Positions 32,401 to 41,752 of a stretch of DNA of 64,000 bases are shown here, in pieces (positions within the stretch are counted from its first letter, which is position 1; the number at the start of each line of letters is the position of its first letter). The notes under the pieces were generated by a model. That model did no database searches. It was given only the letters and a program-made list of their open reading frames with translations, and was not told where the DNA came from. Source of the stretch: Hyphomicrobiales bacterium (GTDB taxonomy: Bacteria > Pseudomonadota > Alphaproteobacteria > Rhizobiales > Xanthobacteraceae). A program made the translations under genes and the position numbers. The DNA is taken from positions 47,820 through 111,819 of the forward strand of contig JAFKKH010000024.1 of the NCBI GenBank assembly GCA_017305665.1, in the 5' to 3' direction.

Positions 32401-32501
32401 GGAAGGAATTCGTAGGCGACCACCCCGACCAGAAACAGACCGATCGCCAACAGCGTCGTGCCCACCGGCCGCCGGATGAATGGCTCGGAAATCGAGGCCA
32501 T
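29403..32501 (-). CDS. RND multidrug efflux permease (MdtC-like), second of two
   Basis: The 1032-residue inner-membrane proton antiporter begins 'SEPFIRRPVGTTLL', like all members. It has twelve membrane helices in two repeats and the proton-relay helix ('ISVGFVVDDAIVMIENMYRN', in part) with paired Asp residues. The second half ends 'GTELRRPLGITIIGGL'. It starts right after the stop of the first permease (TAA-ATG). Two different permeases in one operon are typical of MdtBC-type pumps, which work as heterotrimers. Confidence 0.93.
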   Translation of the reverse strand: MASISEPFIRRPVGTTLLAIGLFLVGVVAYEFLPVASVPNVDFPMIRVSASRPGADPSVMASTVAAPLERRLGQIAGIDQITSTSTLGATSIQLQFAIGRDIDRAARDVQAAINASLADLPSDLPTLPKFRKANPAAAPVFVLALTSKTLTTSAIYDVADTVIVQRISQVPGVGEVSVSGADQPAVRIALNPVALSNAGIATDDVRTAIVNANPLGPVGIFNGDRLSETLSTNRQMRTAAEFRDIVIKSSAGNFVRLADVADIQDATRNSRSIAWFNKQPAVLIQITKQGDANVIDTVDRVKAMIPELKQWIPAGVEVSTLVDRTGTIRASVDDMQWTLLATAFLVMVVVYGFLRRMTPTVAAGVSVPLALAGTCAGMWLAGFSIDNLSLMALAISVGFVVDDAIVMIENMYRNLEHGLPPYRAALEGARQIGFTVVSISLSLVAAFTPLIFMDGIVGRLLREFSLTLTFAIVVSTIVSLTITPMICAHYIKHATSPNATRFDRLVEGSLSRVVAFYERTLHIVLRFPILTLLVFFATIALTVALYIKTPKGYFPIDDSGFVIGSTRASADVSFQSMLGLQQRLADIVMADPAVQGIGSSVGGSTTRGGSNRGFMYITLKPPAERGGLNTQQVIDRLRRNLGAVPGIRLFMFAAQDVRAGGRQSDSNYQYTLTSTDLDLLQKWAPIVAKRMETVEGITDVSSDRDPGGLQLTLSIDRQKAASLGVRVQDIDNALNNAFSQRQISTVYTQRNQYQVILEIDPQFQQDPSNLERIFVAGANGVQVPLSAIVHYRRDLSALAVYHSQSFPSTTVSFNTLPNVELQEATTNIQRAVDGLHMPEGIRGSFEGSAADFRKTSGRQPLLILGALIAMYIVLGVLYESLAHPLTIISTLPPAGLGALLALQITNTPLTIIAFVGIILLIGIVKKNGIMIVDFALDAERQRGLSSADAIFEACSARFRPILMTTMAALFAGIPLVIATGPGTELRRPLGITIIGGLFVSQILTLYTTPVIYLLIDRLRRRGEAAPVAAPAE

Positions 32502-35500
32502 TTACTGCATCCCCTCGGTGGCCCCCGCGACCGGCGGCGGCTCCGGTCCACCCGTCGGCACGGCCTGCTCGATCCGGCGATTGAGGCGATCCAGCGCCAG
32601 GTAGATTACGGGCGTCGTATAAAGCGTCAGCAATTGGCTGAGCAGCAAGCCGCCGATGATCGAAATGCCGAGCGGAAACCGCAGTTCCGCCCCGGTGCCG
32701 CTCTCAATCGCCAGCGGCAGCGCGCCGAACAGCGCTGCCAGCGTCGTCATCATGATCGGCCGGAAGCGGAGCAGACACGCCTGCACGATCGCCTCTGGCG
32801 CGGTCATGCCTTGATGACGCTCGGCCTCCAGCGCGAAATCGATCATCATGATCGCGTTCTTCTTCACGATACCCATAAGAAGAATGATGCCGATCAAGCC
32901 GATCACGGACAAATCCTGACCACACAATATCAAGGCGAGGATCGCACCGACGCCGGCCGAAGGCAGCGTCGAGAGAATCGTGATCGGGTGAATGTAGCTC
33001 TCGTAGAGCACGCCGAGCACGATGTAGATCGTCACCAGCGCCGCAAGGATCAGCCAAGGCTGTCCGGCAAGCGACTTTGAAAACTCCGCCGCATCGCCCG
33101 AAAAGGCGCCGACGATGCTCGTGGGCATGCCGATCCGGGTCTCGATGGTCTTCACCCGCTCGACGGCATCACCCAGCGCCTGCCCGGGCGCGAGATTGAA
33201 GCTGAGCGACACCGCCGGGAACTGGGCCTGATGCGAGATCGCGAGCGGTGCGGTCGTCCGGGTTAAGGTCGCAACGGCGGACAATGGCACCTGGGCATCG
33301 GCCAATCCCGGGAGATAGAGCTTGGACAGAATAGACGGATCACGCTGGTATCGCGGCAATGCCTCCAGCACCACGCGATACTGATTGGCCTGCCCGTAGA
33401 TCGTCGAAATCTGCCGCTGGGCGAAGGCATCGTTCAAGGTATCGTTGACGCCCTGAATGCTGACGCCAAGCTGACCGGCGCGTGCGCGATCGACGTTCAG
33501 CGCGGCACGCAAGCCGCCCTCCTGCGCCTCCGACGACACATCCTGGAACAGCGGATCGCGGCGCAATTCGGCAACCAGCTTGCCCGCCCATTGCGATACC
33601 TGGGCAGCATCGGTTCCTGTGAGGGTATACTGATATTGCGACCGGCTTGATTGCGTGCTGATCTGAATATCCTGCACCGGCTGAAAATAGACCGTCATGC
33701 CGGGGATCGAGGCGACGCGCTGCTTCAGGCGCACGATAACGGCAGCGACATCGTCACGCCGATCGTTACGCGGCTTCAGTGTCATCACCAGACGGCCGAC
33801 ATTCGTCGTGGGATTTACCGAGCCGGAACCAATCACGGACACCACGCCGGTCACGTCCGGATCGGCCTTGATGGCCGCAGCGACTTCGCTCTGGCGGCTT
33901 TGCATTTCGGCAAATGACACATCCGGCCCGGCTTCCGTAACCGCCGTGACCGAGGCCGTATCCTGCAAAGGCAAAAATCCTTTCGGCGCGATCACATAGA
34001 GAGCCAATGTCGCGGCGATGGTTGCGAAGGTCACGACCAATGTTGCGCGCTGGTGCCGCAGCACCCACAGCAGCGTGCGATGATAGAATTCGACCATGCG
34101 GTCGATCCCGCGGCTGATCGCCGCCAGCCCCGGTATCGCGAATTCCTCACCGGAATGTTTCAGCAGCCGCGAACACATCATCGGTGTCAGCGTCAACGAT
34201 ACGATCGCCGATGTTATGACGGCGATCGTCAACGTCAGCGCGAACTCGCGGAACATTCGTCCCACCAGCCCGGACATGAACAACAGCGGAATGAACACCG
34301 CGATCAGCGAAACCGTCAGCGAGATCACGGTGAAGCCGATCTCACTGGCACCGCGAAGCGCGGCCTGCATGACGGTCTCGCCATCCTCCATGTGCCGGAC
34401 GATGTTTTCGATCATCACGATGGCGTCGTCGACCACGAATCCGGTTCCGATCGTCAGCGCCATCAGCGAGAGGTTGTCGAGGCTGAAACCAGCGAAATAC
34501 ATGATGCCGAAACTGGTGATCAGCGACAGCGGCAACGCCACACCGGCAATCAGCGTCGCCCGAAGCGAGCGCAGGAACAGCAGCACGACCAGCGTGACCA
34601 GCACGACGCTGAGGATCAGCGTGAACTGGACATCGTGAACCGACGCCCGGATCGTCACGGTGCGATCGCTAACCACCGTCAGCTTGACGCCGGCCGGGAT
34701 TGCACGCTGGGCTTTTGGGATCTCCGCTTGAATCTGGCGGACGACGTCGATGACATTCGCACCCGGCTGGCGCTGGATGTCGATGATGACCGCCGGCGTC
34801 CCCTGATACCAGCCGCCTGTGCGGTCATTTTCCAAACCATCGACGATCTGCGCCACATCGCCGATGGTGACGGGGGCGCCATTACGATAAGCGATGATGA
34901 TCGGCTTGTAGGCATCCGCTGCGGCGACCTGATCGTTGGCGGCGATGGTGTAGGCCTGCTGCGCGCCGTCCAGAGACCCCTTCGGTCCCGAAACGTTGGC
35001 GCCGGCAATCGCCGCGCGCAAATCCTCCATGGAAATGCCGTAGGCGGCCAACCGCGCGAGGTCGGCCTGGATACGTACCGCGGGTTTCAGCCCACCAAGT
35101 ATCGAAACGCGCCCGACACCGGAAATCTGGCTGAGACGCTGAGCCAGGATGGTGTCGGCCAGATCGCTCATTGAGCGCAGGGACACTGTGTCCGAGGTCA
35201 GCGCGAGCGTCATCACAGGCGCGTCGGCGGGATTCACCTTGGCATAGGTCGGCGGATACGGCAGGTTTTTCGGCAGTATCCCGGCGGCAGCGTTGATGGC
35301 CGCCTGCACATCCTGCGTTGCGCCATCGATGTCGCGATTCAAGTCGAACTGCAGCGAAATCTGGCTGACACCGAACGAACTCGTCGATGTCATCGACGAC
35401 AGCGACGGGATCTGGCCAAGCTGGCGCTCCAGCGGCGCTGTCAGAAGGGATGCAACGACATCGGGGCTCGCGCCCGGCAACTGCGTTGTCACCTGCACCG

Positions 35501-35630
35501 TGGGAAAGTCGACCTGCGGCAACGCCGAGACCGGCAGCGCCCAATAACCCAAGGCGCCACCAATCAAGAGCGCAATCCCGAGCAGGGACGTTGCGATGGG
35601 ACGACGGATAAACGGCTCGGAAACGCCCAT
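32502..35630 (-). CDS. RND multidrug efflux permease (MdtB-like), first of two
   Basis: The 1042-residue protein starts 'GVSEPFIRRPIATSLLG' and shares the same layout as its downstream partner: large periplasmic loops after helices 1 and 7, 'IGTGFVVDDAIVMIENIVRH' (in part) in helix 4, and 'GAELRFPLGISIIGGL' near the end. It follows the fusion-protein gene by 57 bp. With the fusion protein and outer-membrane factor it forms a tripartite drug or detergent pump. Confidence 0.93.
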   Translation of the reverse strand: MGVSEPFIRRPIATSLLGIALLIGGALGYWALPVSALPQVDFPTVQVTTQLPGASPDVVASLLTAPLERQLGQIPSLSSMTSTSSFGVSQISLQFDLNRDIDGATQDVQAAINAAAGILPKNLPYPPTYAKVNPADAPVMTLALTSDTVSLRSMSDLADTILAQRLSQISGVGRVSILGGLKPAVRIQADLARLAAYGISMEDLRAAIAGANVSGPKGSLDGAQQAYTIAANDQVAAADAYKPIIIAYRNGAPVTIGDVAQIVDGLENDRTGGWYQGTPAVIIDIQRQPGANVIDVVRQIQAEIPKAQRAIPAGVKLTVVSDRTVTIRASVHDVQFTLILSVVLVTLVVLLFLRSLRATLIAGVALPLSLITSFGIMYFAGFSLDNLSLMALTIGTGFVVDDAIVMIENIVRHMEDGETVMQAALRGASEIGFTVISLTVSLIAVFIPLLFMSGLVGRMFREFALTLTIAVITSAIVSLTLTPMMCSRLLKHSGEEFAIPGLAAISRGIDRMVEFYHRTLLWVLRHQRATLVVTFATIAATLALYVIAPKGFLPLQDTASVTAVTEAGPDVSFAEMQSRQSEVAAAIKADPDVTGVVSVIGSGSVNPTTNVGRLVMTLKPRNDRRDDVAAVIVRLKQRVASIPGMTVYFQPVQDIQISTQSSRSQYQYTLTGTDAAQVSQWAGKLVAELRRDPLFQDVSSEAQEGGLRAALNVDRARAGQLGVSIQGVNDTLNDAFAQRQISTIYGQANQYRVVLEALPRYQRDPSILSKLYLPGLADAQVPLSAVATLTRTTAPLAISHQAQFPAVSLSFNLAPGQALGDAVERVKTIETRIGMPTSIVGAFSGDAAEFSKSLAGQPWLILAALVTIYIVLGVLYESYIHPITILSTLPSAGVGAILALILCGQDLSVIGLIGIILLMGIVKKNAIMMIDFALEAERHQGMTAPEAIVQACLLRFRPIMMTTLAALFGALPLAIESGTGAELRFPLGISIIGGLLLSQLLTLYTTPVIYLALDRLNRRIEQAVPTGGPEPPPVAGATEGMQ

Positions 35631-35687
35631 ATCTACCAGCTCGTCTGTCAGCTCGCTCTAGCGGCGCTCAGCGCCATGATGTCCGCA

Positions 35688-37055
35688 TCACGGTTGAGCT
35701 TTTGCATTGCCGCCCGATTGCCCGTTCCCTTGCGCCCCGCTGCCTGATTGCTTTTGACGTCCCTCGCCCCGCTTGCCGCGGTGTTCCCCGTTGCTATTGC
35801 CTTGATCGCCGCGCTTGCTCCGGCGCCTGTGCGGCGCAATGTCGGCCGCCGGTGCCTGCTCGTTCTGGCTGATGGTCACCTTGGCGCCATCGGACAGATT
35901 GGCAAACCCCGTGGTCACTACCCGATCTGTTGGGCCGATACCCTTGGCGATCACCGCATCCTTTTCATCCTGCTGGGTCACCGTCACCGGCTTCGCGGTC
36001 ACGGTGTTGTCGCTGCCTATCACGTAGCTGAACGTGCCGAGCGGACCGCGCTGCACGGCCGACGTTGGAATCACGGTCGCTTGCGACAGGGTTTCCACCT
36101 TGAGGCGCACATTCACGAACTGACCGGGCCAGAGCTGAAAATGTCCGTTCTGAAATTCGGCCTTCAGCTTCAGCGTGCCGGTGGTTGGGTCGACCTGGTT
36201 ATCAATGCCGGTCAGTTTGCCGGCATCGACGACCGTCGTTCCGTCGTTGCCGAAGACATCGACTTCCAGCGTCCCTTTGGCCACCGCGGCATTGACGCGC
36301 GTGATCTGTTGCTGCGGGAGGCTGAATTGCACGGCAATCGGTTGCAGTTGCGTGATGATGACAAGACCGGTCGCGTCGGAGGCATGGATGATGTTGCCCT
36401 GATCGACCTGTCGCAGACCCACGCGACCGGAAATCGGTGCGACGATCTTGGTGTAGCCGAGCGTCGCCTTCGCGTTATCGATCGCAGCCTGATCGGCCTT
36501 GATGAGCGCTTCCTGCTGCGCCACGACGGCGCGCTGCGTATCGGCCTGCTGTTTCGATCCTGCGTTGGACGCGGCCAGTTGCTGATAGCGCGTCAAATCG
36601 AGGCGCATGTTGGCCAGTTGCGCTTCGTCCTGAGCTTTCTTCGCGACCGCCTGATCATATTGTGCCTGATAGATCACAGGGTCGATTTCGGCGAGCACGT
36701 CATCCTTCTTGACGTCCTGTCCTTCAGTGAAATTGATGACGATCAACTTACCATCGACCTGCGAGCGCACGGTCACCGTGTTCAAGGCACGAACGGTTCC
36801 GACACCATCGAGATAGACCGGCATGTCCTGAATGCGCGGTGTCGCCGCAAGCACGGGAACCGCGAGATCGGGCCGCGCTCGACTGGCATCATGCTTTTTT
36901 TGCTGGAATGCAGTCCACCCGAGGTAGGCAAGCCCGCCAACGATCAGGAGCGTGATCGCGATCGACACGGTTCGTCGACGCGCGCGGCCAGCTACTTTGG
37001 CTACTCCCTCGCCGGCGGCTTTCGCCTTTTCGCCCAGGTCCGGTTTAAAGAGCAT
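35688..37055 (-). CDS. RND efflux membrane fusion protein (MdtA-like)
   Basis: The 455-residue adaptor has a short cytoplasmic start and one membrane anchor (about 28-46). A barrel/lipoyl region 'VRSQVDGKLIVINFTEGQDVKKDD' (in part), a helical hairpin (about 120-190, 'AQYDQAVAKKAQDEAQLANM'), a second lipoyl half 'YTKIVAPISGRVGLRQVDQG' and 'GTLKLKAEFQNGHFQLWPGQFV' (in part) follow as usual. The last 60 residues are an unusual Arg/Gln/Gly/Ser-rich low-complexity tail. It overlaps the outer-membrane gene by 11 bp. Confidence 0.92.
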   Translation of the reverse strand: MLFKPDLGEKAKAAGEGVAKVAGRARRRTVSIAITLLIVGGLAYLGWTAFQQKKHDASRARPDLAVPVLAATPRIQDMPVYLDGVGTVRALNTVTVRSQVDGKLIVINFTEGQDVKKDDVLAEIDPVIYQAQYDQAVAKKAQDEAQLANMRLDLTRYQQLAASNAGSKQQADTQRAVVAQQEALIKADQAAIDNAKATLGYTKIVAPISGRVGLRQVDQGNIIHASDATGLVIITQLQPIAVQFSLPQQQITRVNAAVAKGTLEVDVFGNDGTTVVDAGKLTGIDNQVDPTTGTLKLKAEFQNGHFQLWPGQFVNVRLKVETLSQATVIPTSAVQRGPLGTFSYVIGSDNTVTAKPVTVTQQDEKDAVIAKGIGPTDRVVTTGFANLSDGAKVTISQNEQAPAADIAPHRRRSKRGDQGNSNGEHRGKRGEGRQKQSGSGAQGNGQSGGNAKAQP

Positions 37056-38526
37056 TGGCCGGCCTCTCCATCCTCGGTTCCCAGCCGCCGCCCAGCGCCT
37101 GATATAGGCTCACGATCGCCTGCAGCCGCGCAAGCTGTGCCTGCGACAGCGAATCTTCCGCCTGAAACAGCGTCAGTTGCGTATTTAGCACGGTTACGAT
37201 GTCGGCAGTGCCTGCCCGAAGCTGCTGCTCGGAGAGTTCAAACGCCCGCCGCGATGCGGCTAGGACCTCCCGCTGAAGCCGCAGCCGTTCGGTGGTCTGC
37301 CGAATCGCAATCAACGCATTGTCGACGTCGGCGAAAGCCGAAACCACGGTCTTGCGGTAGGTTTGGAGCATTTCGTCTTGCTGGGCCTTCGTATACCTGA
37401 AATTGCCGAGAATTCGGCCGCCGTCGAAGATCGGTTGCGTCAACCCGCCGACGAGACTGAAGAAGGCAGCGTGCGGCTGGAACAGCGAGACCAAAGCAGC
37501 GCTTTGATAGCCGCCCTGTCCGGTCAATTGGATACTCGGGAAGAATTGTGCTCGCGCACTGCCGACATTAGCAGTCGCGGATGCGAGTTGCGCTTCCTGG
37601 CGACGGATGTCCGGCCGCTGAGTCAGCAATTCCGACGGCAGGCCCGGCGTCACCCGCGGGGCCGCGATTTGATTGAGCGAACCACCCTTGACCTTCACGC
37701 TCTCGGGTGGCCGTGCCACGAGCGTTGCCAATGCATTGATGTTCTGCGCCAGAGTCTGACGAAGCGGCGGAACGGCCGCGCGCTGATTGGCCAGCACGCT
37801 TTCCTGCTGCGCGACGTCGAGATCGGTGCCCGTGCCGGCCTGCAGGCGTTGCTTGATGGCCTCAAGGATACGAACAGCGCTGGCGATGTTCCGGTTGGCC
37901 GTCCGAATGCGGTCTTGTGCGGCCAAAACCTGGAAGTAGGCATTGGCGACGCTGGTCAGCGTCGTCAGGGCAACCACATCCCGGTCAAAGCGGTTCGCAG
38001 TCGCTGTTTCCTCCGCTGCCTGCGCGGCGTCGCGATTCTTGCCCCAGAAATCGAGTTCATAACTGGCGCTGAGAGAGGCCGAGTAGTTGACGACCTCACG
38101 TCCGCCGTTGTTCAGACCGCTGGAGCTCGATCCCGACGTCCGGGAGTAGGTTTCCTGTCCGCCAGCATTCGCGCTGGGCAACAATGCGGCTCCAGCGATC
38201 CGGGCTTGCTGATCGGCCTGGATGATCCGCGCGGTCGCCGCTGCAATATCCAGATTGACCGTCTGGGCTTCTTCCATCAGGCCCGTCAGCTCGCGCGAGT
38301 GGAAGCCGCGCCACCAGTCAAGTGTTGGCGGTGCACCGGTCGTGGTCAGGCGCGCCGCTTTATAGCCTGTCGGGATGTCCAACGCCGGATCGGGTAGATC
38401 CCTGGTCAAAATGCAACCGGCCGACGTAGCGATGACCGCCAGCACCGGAAGACATCTGGCGCCGCGCCACACCCATTGCGCCAGCCCTTGCGTGGCGAGC
38501 ACCGTATTCGGAGAGGAACTGCTCAC
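37045..38526 (-). CDS. Outer-membrane efflux lipoprotein (NodT family)
   Basis: The 493-residue TolC-like factor opens the pump to the outside. A signal peptide ends at a lipobox 'TSAGC' (Cys38). Family features are 'WWRGFHSRELTGLMEEAQ', long coiled helices ('ARIIQADQQARIAGAALLPS', 'DRIRTANRNIASAVRILEAI') and the repeat halves ending 'RPDIRRQEAQLASATANVG' and 'QLRAGTADIVTVLNTQ'. It is the first gene of the four-gene operon. Confidence 0.93.
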   Translation of the reverse strand: MSSSSPNTVLATQGLAQWVWRGARCLPVLAVIATSAGCILTRDLPDPALDIPTGYKAARLTTTGAPPTLDWWRGFHSRELTGLMEEAQTVNLDIAAATARIIQADQQARIAGAALLPSANAGGQETYSRTSGSSSSGLNNGGREVVNYSASLSASYELDFWGKNRDAAQAAEETATANRFDRDVVALTTLTSVANAYFQVLAAQDRIRTANRNIASAVRILEAIKQRLQAGTGTDLDVAQQESVLANQRAAVPPLRQTLAQNINALATLVARPPESVKVKGGSLNQIAAPRVTPGLPSELLTQRPDIRRQEAQLASATANVGSARAQFFPSIQLTGQGGYQSAALVSLFQPHAAFFSLVGGLTQPIFDGGRILGNFRYTKAQQDEMLQTYRKTVVSAFADVDNALIAIRQTTERLRLQREVLAASRRAFELSEQQLRAGTADIVTVLNTQLTLFQAEDSLSQAQLARLQAIVSLYQALGGGWEPRMERPANAL

Positions 38527-38603
38527 GCCAGTCCCCCGAAGGACGGCAGGAACGAGCGCAGATGTCCGCGCGAAGCTGCCACGCCCGAGAGCCGACGAAT
38601 TCC

Positions 38604-38632
38604 GATTATATTAAATGGCGCGGCCAGGGTGA
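38604..38632 (-). promoter_or_regulatory. Possible promoter of the efflux operon
   Basis: TATAAT is read on the minus strand at 38609-38604, about 80 bp before the start codon at 38526. At 17 bp upstream the -35 position reads ATCACC, which is weak, so an activator may be needed if this is the real promoter. Confidence 0.35.
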
Positions 38633-39159
38633 TGCTTCCTTAGGAACCACCCTATTCTAGCGGCCCGATCGGACGCCGGACAGTCCCGACCTTTCCGAGA
38701 AGCATGGATATGTTCAATTGGCCACAGCTCTCTACCGCCTCTGAATTTGCAGAATTCGCCCATTTCTAACGAGCTTTCTTGGTGACGAGACCGAAAGCGA
38801 ATTCATAATCTTACGAAGATTTCATGTGGTTTCACGGCACTTCAACATCCACCGACAATCGAGAGGTCGAATCCGATTCGGTTTCATGGAAAGGAAGCGT
38901 TATCAGTGCGGAACTCACCGGTCATCATCGAAGCTTTGCAACGGCGGAGTCGTCATCTCAACACACGTACGCCGAATCGGCACCATCGCCTGTCGCATGA
39001 ATTTCACGGTGACGGCGAACGATAGTGACGTCGATTTGACGGCAAGATGTTGATCGCTCACCGCCCCAACTCCAATCGGTCTTCGCGATAGCAAACTCCT
39101 CGCCGCAATCGTCGGTCAGGTGCTGCATTGTGCCCCGCACAAAACCCGCCGATCCGCGC

Positions 39160-39189
39160 TTGGCGATCAACGACGATGCTGCCTATACT
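39160..39189 (+). promoter_or_regulatory. Promoter upstream of cyclopropane fatty acid synthase
   Basis: TTGGCG (39160-39165) and TATACT (39184-39189) are separated by 18 bp. This leaves a leader of about 130 nt before the ATG at 39328. Confidence 0.5.
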
Positions 39190-39327
39190 GGTGTGGGGCG
39201 ATTTTTGGGTGGGCACATTTCACGTTCTACAAAAGGCGCTCCGGTCCGGTGAAAATTGGATCGGAAGTAGATCCACAAGCCGGATTTCAACAGGACCGAA
39301 ATCGCAGCGGCTTTTGATGGATGCGCC

Positions 39328-40557
39328 ATGTCTGACCCCATCACGATAACCCCTGAAAATGTGGATACCGCGCTGTCGGATTTGCCTCGCATGGTGCGGC
39401 TGGCCCTCGGATTCGGATCGCGGCTCCGGCGTGGCACCCTGGACGTCACCCTCCCCGATGGCCGTGCGATCCGGCTCGGCGGCGCTGAGCCGGGCCCGGC
39501 GGCGGCGATGACGATCACAAGCTACGGCTTCGCTTCCCGGTTGCTCAACGGGGGCGATATCGGAATTGCCGAGGCCTACCTCAATGGCGAGTGGGATACG
39601 CCTGATCTCACCGAGTTCCTATACCTGTTCTGCGTCAATCACGACCTGATCCAGGCGATGCTTGCCGACAATCCCCTGATGCGGCTCGCCCAGATGGTGA
39701 GGCATTGGTTCAATCGCAACACCCGACAGCGAGCCCGGCGCAACATCTATGCGCATTACGATATCGGCAACGCCTTCTATTCGGCGTGGCTCGATCCCAG
39801 CATGACTTACTCGTCCGCCTTGTTCGAGGACCACACCCCGGACCTCACCGCAGCACAGCACAACAAATATCGCCGACTGGCAGAGGCGATTGACCTGCAA
39901 TCCGGCCAAACGCTGCTTGAAATCGGTTGCGGTTGGGGTGGCTTCGCGGAGTATGCCGCCAAAACCTACGATGCCCATGTGGTAGGGTTGACCATCAGTC
40001 AGCAGCAATGTGATTTCGCACGGCAACGGATTGAAGCCGCGGGTCTCAGTGACAAGGTGGACATCCGCTTTCAGGATTATCGTGACGAGCGCGGTCAGTA
40101 TGATCGCATCGTTTCGATCGAGATGATCGAAGCCGTCGGCGAGCAATTCTGGCCAAAATATTTTTCACAGCTTCGCGACCGGCTGCTGCCCGGCGGCCTT
40201 GCTGGAATTCAGGCCATCACGATTCAGGACCGATTTTTTCAGACCTATCGCCGCGAGGTGGACTTCATTCAACGCTACGTCTTTCCCGGTGGAATGCTCC
40301 CCTCGCCGCAAATCCTGAAGTCGCTCGGGGAGCGGTTCGGTGTTCCTGTCATCCGCGAGCATATCTTCGGGCAAGATTATGCCAAGACGCTTGCCACCTG
40401 GCGAAGCAATTTCCGCGCGGCATGGCCGGATCTCACTCCGATGGGATTCGACGATCGGTTCAGGCGACTGTGGGAGTATTATCTCGCCTATTGCGAAGCC
40501 GGCTTCCGCTCCGGAAATATCGACGTCCGGCAAGTCGTTTTCGCGAAGGGTACCTAA
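39328..40557 (+). CDS. cfa: Cyclopropane-fatty-acyl-phospholipid synthase
   Basis: The 409-residue enzyme adds a methylene from S-adenosylmethionine to cis double bonds of membrane phospholipids. An N-terminal lipid-binding domain (about 1-130) precedes 'YAHYDIGNAFYSAWLD' (141-156), the SAM loop 'LEIGCGWGGFAEYA' (197-210), 'VSIEMIEAVGEQFW' and 'DFIQRYVFPGGMLPS', all typical of the family. The product usually protects membranes in stationary phase and acid. Confidence 0.95.
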   Translation: MSDPITITPENVDTALSDLPRMVRLALGFGSRLRRGTLDVTLPDGRAIRLGGAEPGPAAAMTITSYGFASRLLNGGDIGIAEAYLNGEWDTPDLTEFLYLFCVNHDLIQAMLADNPLMRLAQMVRHWFNRNTRQRARRNIYAHYDIGNAFYSAWLDPSMTYSSALFEDHTPDLTAAQHNKYRRLAEAIDLQSGQTLLEIGCGWGGFAEYAAKTYDAHVVGLTISQQQCDFARQRIEAAGLSDKVDIRFQDYRDERGQYDRIVSIEMIEAVGEQFWPKYFSQLRDRLLPGGLAGIQAITIQDRFFQTYRREVDFIQRYVFPGGMLPSPQILKSLGERFGVPVIREHIFGQDYAKTLATWRSNFRAAWPDLTPMGFDDRFRRLWEYYLAYCEAGFRSGNIDVRQVVFAKGT

Positions 40558-40669
40558 CCGGCGGCAGCGACCACCGCCGGCGGCGGACAAGCCTCGCTGA
40601 CTTGTGCCGTGTTCCCCTGTCTACTAGGGTTGTGGACGGAACCCGCAACACTGACAAGATTTGCCTCTC

Positions 40670-41710
40670 ATGAAAATCAACAACAACGTCGTCGAAGCAA
40701 TCGGCAACACGCCGCTTATCAAGCTGACCCACGCCTCTGAGGCGACGGGGTGCACCATTCTCGGCAAGGCCGAGTTCATGAATCCCGGACAGTCGGTGAA
40801 GGATCGCGCGGGCAAATGGATGATCCTTGAGGCCGAGAAGCGCGGCGAACTCAAACCGGGTGGGCTGGTGGTGGAATCGACCGCCGGCAATACGGGCATC
40901 GGTCTTGCCGTCGTGGCAAGCGCGCGCGGCTATCGCACGCTCATCGTGATCCCGGACACGCAGAGCCAGGAAAAGAAGGACATGCTGCGGCTGTGCGGCG
41001 CCGAGCTCGTCGAAGTGCCTGTGCTGCCCTTTGCCAATCCAAACAATTATCAGCATATCGGACGGCGGCTGGCCGACCAGCTTCGCAAGACTGAATCGAA
41101 CGGCGTTCTGTTCGCCGACCAGTGGAACAATCTCGATAACGCCAAAGCGCATTACGAATCCACGGGCCCGGAGATCTGGGAGCAGACCGGGGGCAAGGTC
41201 GATGGCTTCATCTGCTCGGTCGGCACCGGCGGCACGCTCGCCGGCACCACAAGGTATCTGAAGGAGAAGAACAAGAACATCACGACAGCCTGCGCCGACC
41301 CCCACGGGGCTGCGATGTACGAGCTGTTCAAGCACGGTCAGGCCAAATCGACGCCGGGTGGCTCGATCACCGAGGGCATCGGGCTCGGCCGCGTCACGCC
41401 AGTCATTGAAACTGCAAAAGTCGACGACGCCTTTCTGATTCCGGACGAGGAAGCCGTGAAAGTGATTTACGATCTGCTCGAACACGAGGGGCTTTGTCTC
41501 GGCGGTTCGACGGGCATCAACGTTGCCGGCGCCATCCGGCTCGCAAAGCAACTCGGCCCTGGCCACACCATCGTGACGATCCTGTGTGACTCCGGTAACC
41601 GCTATCAGTCAAAGCTGTTCAACCCGGACTTCATGCGCTCGAAGAATCTTCCGGTCCCGGCTTGGCTGGAGAAGCGAAGCAACATCTCCATTCCGTTCGA
41701 GAAGACCTGA
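40670..41710 (+). CDS. cysK: Cysteine synthase A (O-acetylserine sulfhydrylase)
   Basis: The 346-residue PLP enzyme makes cysteine from O-acetylserine and sulfide. The PLP lysine is Lys44 in 'MNPGQSVKDRAG'. 'VESTAGNTGIGLA' holds the substrate Thr/Ser loop and 'SVGTGGTLAGT' binds the phosphate. 'GSTGINVAGAIRLA' and 'DSGNRYQSKLFN' complete the set. ATG 40670 is preferred over a TTG three codons earlier. The C-terminal extension is slightly longer than in E. coli CysK. The metC gene nearby is also in sulfur amino-acid metabolism. Confidence 0.93.
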   Translation: MKINNNVVEAIGNTPLIKLTHASEATGCTILGKAEFMNPGQSVKDRAGKWMILEAEKRGELKPGGLVVESTAGNTGIGLAVVASARGYRTLIVIPDTQSQEKKDMLRLCGAELVEVPVLPFANPNNYQHIGRRLADQLRKTESNGVLFADQWNNLDNAKAHYESTGPEIWEQTGGKVDGFICSVGTGGTLAGTTRYLKEKNKNITTACADPHGAAMYELFKHGQAKSTPGGSITEGIGLGRVTPVIETAKVDDAFLIPDEEAVKVIYDLLEHEGLCLGGSTGINVAGAIRLAKQLGPGHTIVTILCDSGNRYQSKLFNPDFMRSKNLPVPAWLEKRSNISIPFEKT

Positions 41711-41752
41711 CCTGGACATCCGCTGCGGGCGCTTCGCCGGACGGCATATCGC

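Larger units (their letters stand above)
38527..39327. other. 801-bp intergenic region between divergent efflux operon and cfa
   Basis: No convincing gene is present; short frames at 38826-39053 (+) and 38958-39170 (-) overlap each other and have no ribosome site. The sequence is less GC-rich than the flanking genes. A perfect TATAAT on the minus strand (38609-38604) with a poor -35 may drive the efflux operon. A better promoter for the rightward gene lies at 39160-39189. Confidence 0.55.

Noticed and set aside
38826-39170. Two overlapping short frames, one on each strand, in the efflux-cfa gap
   Set aside because: They cover the same DNA on opposite strands, have no ribosome site and no recognisable product.
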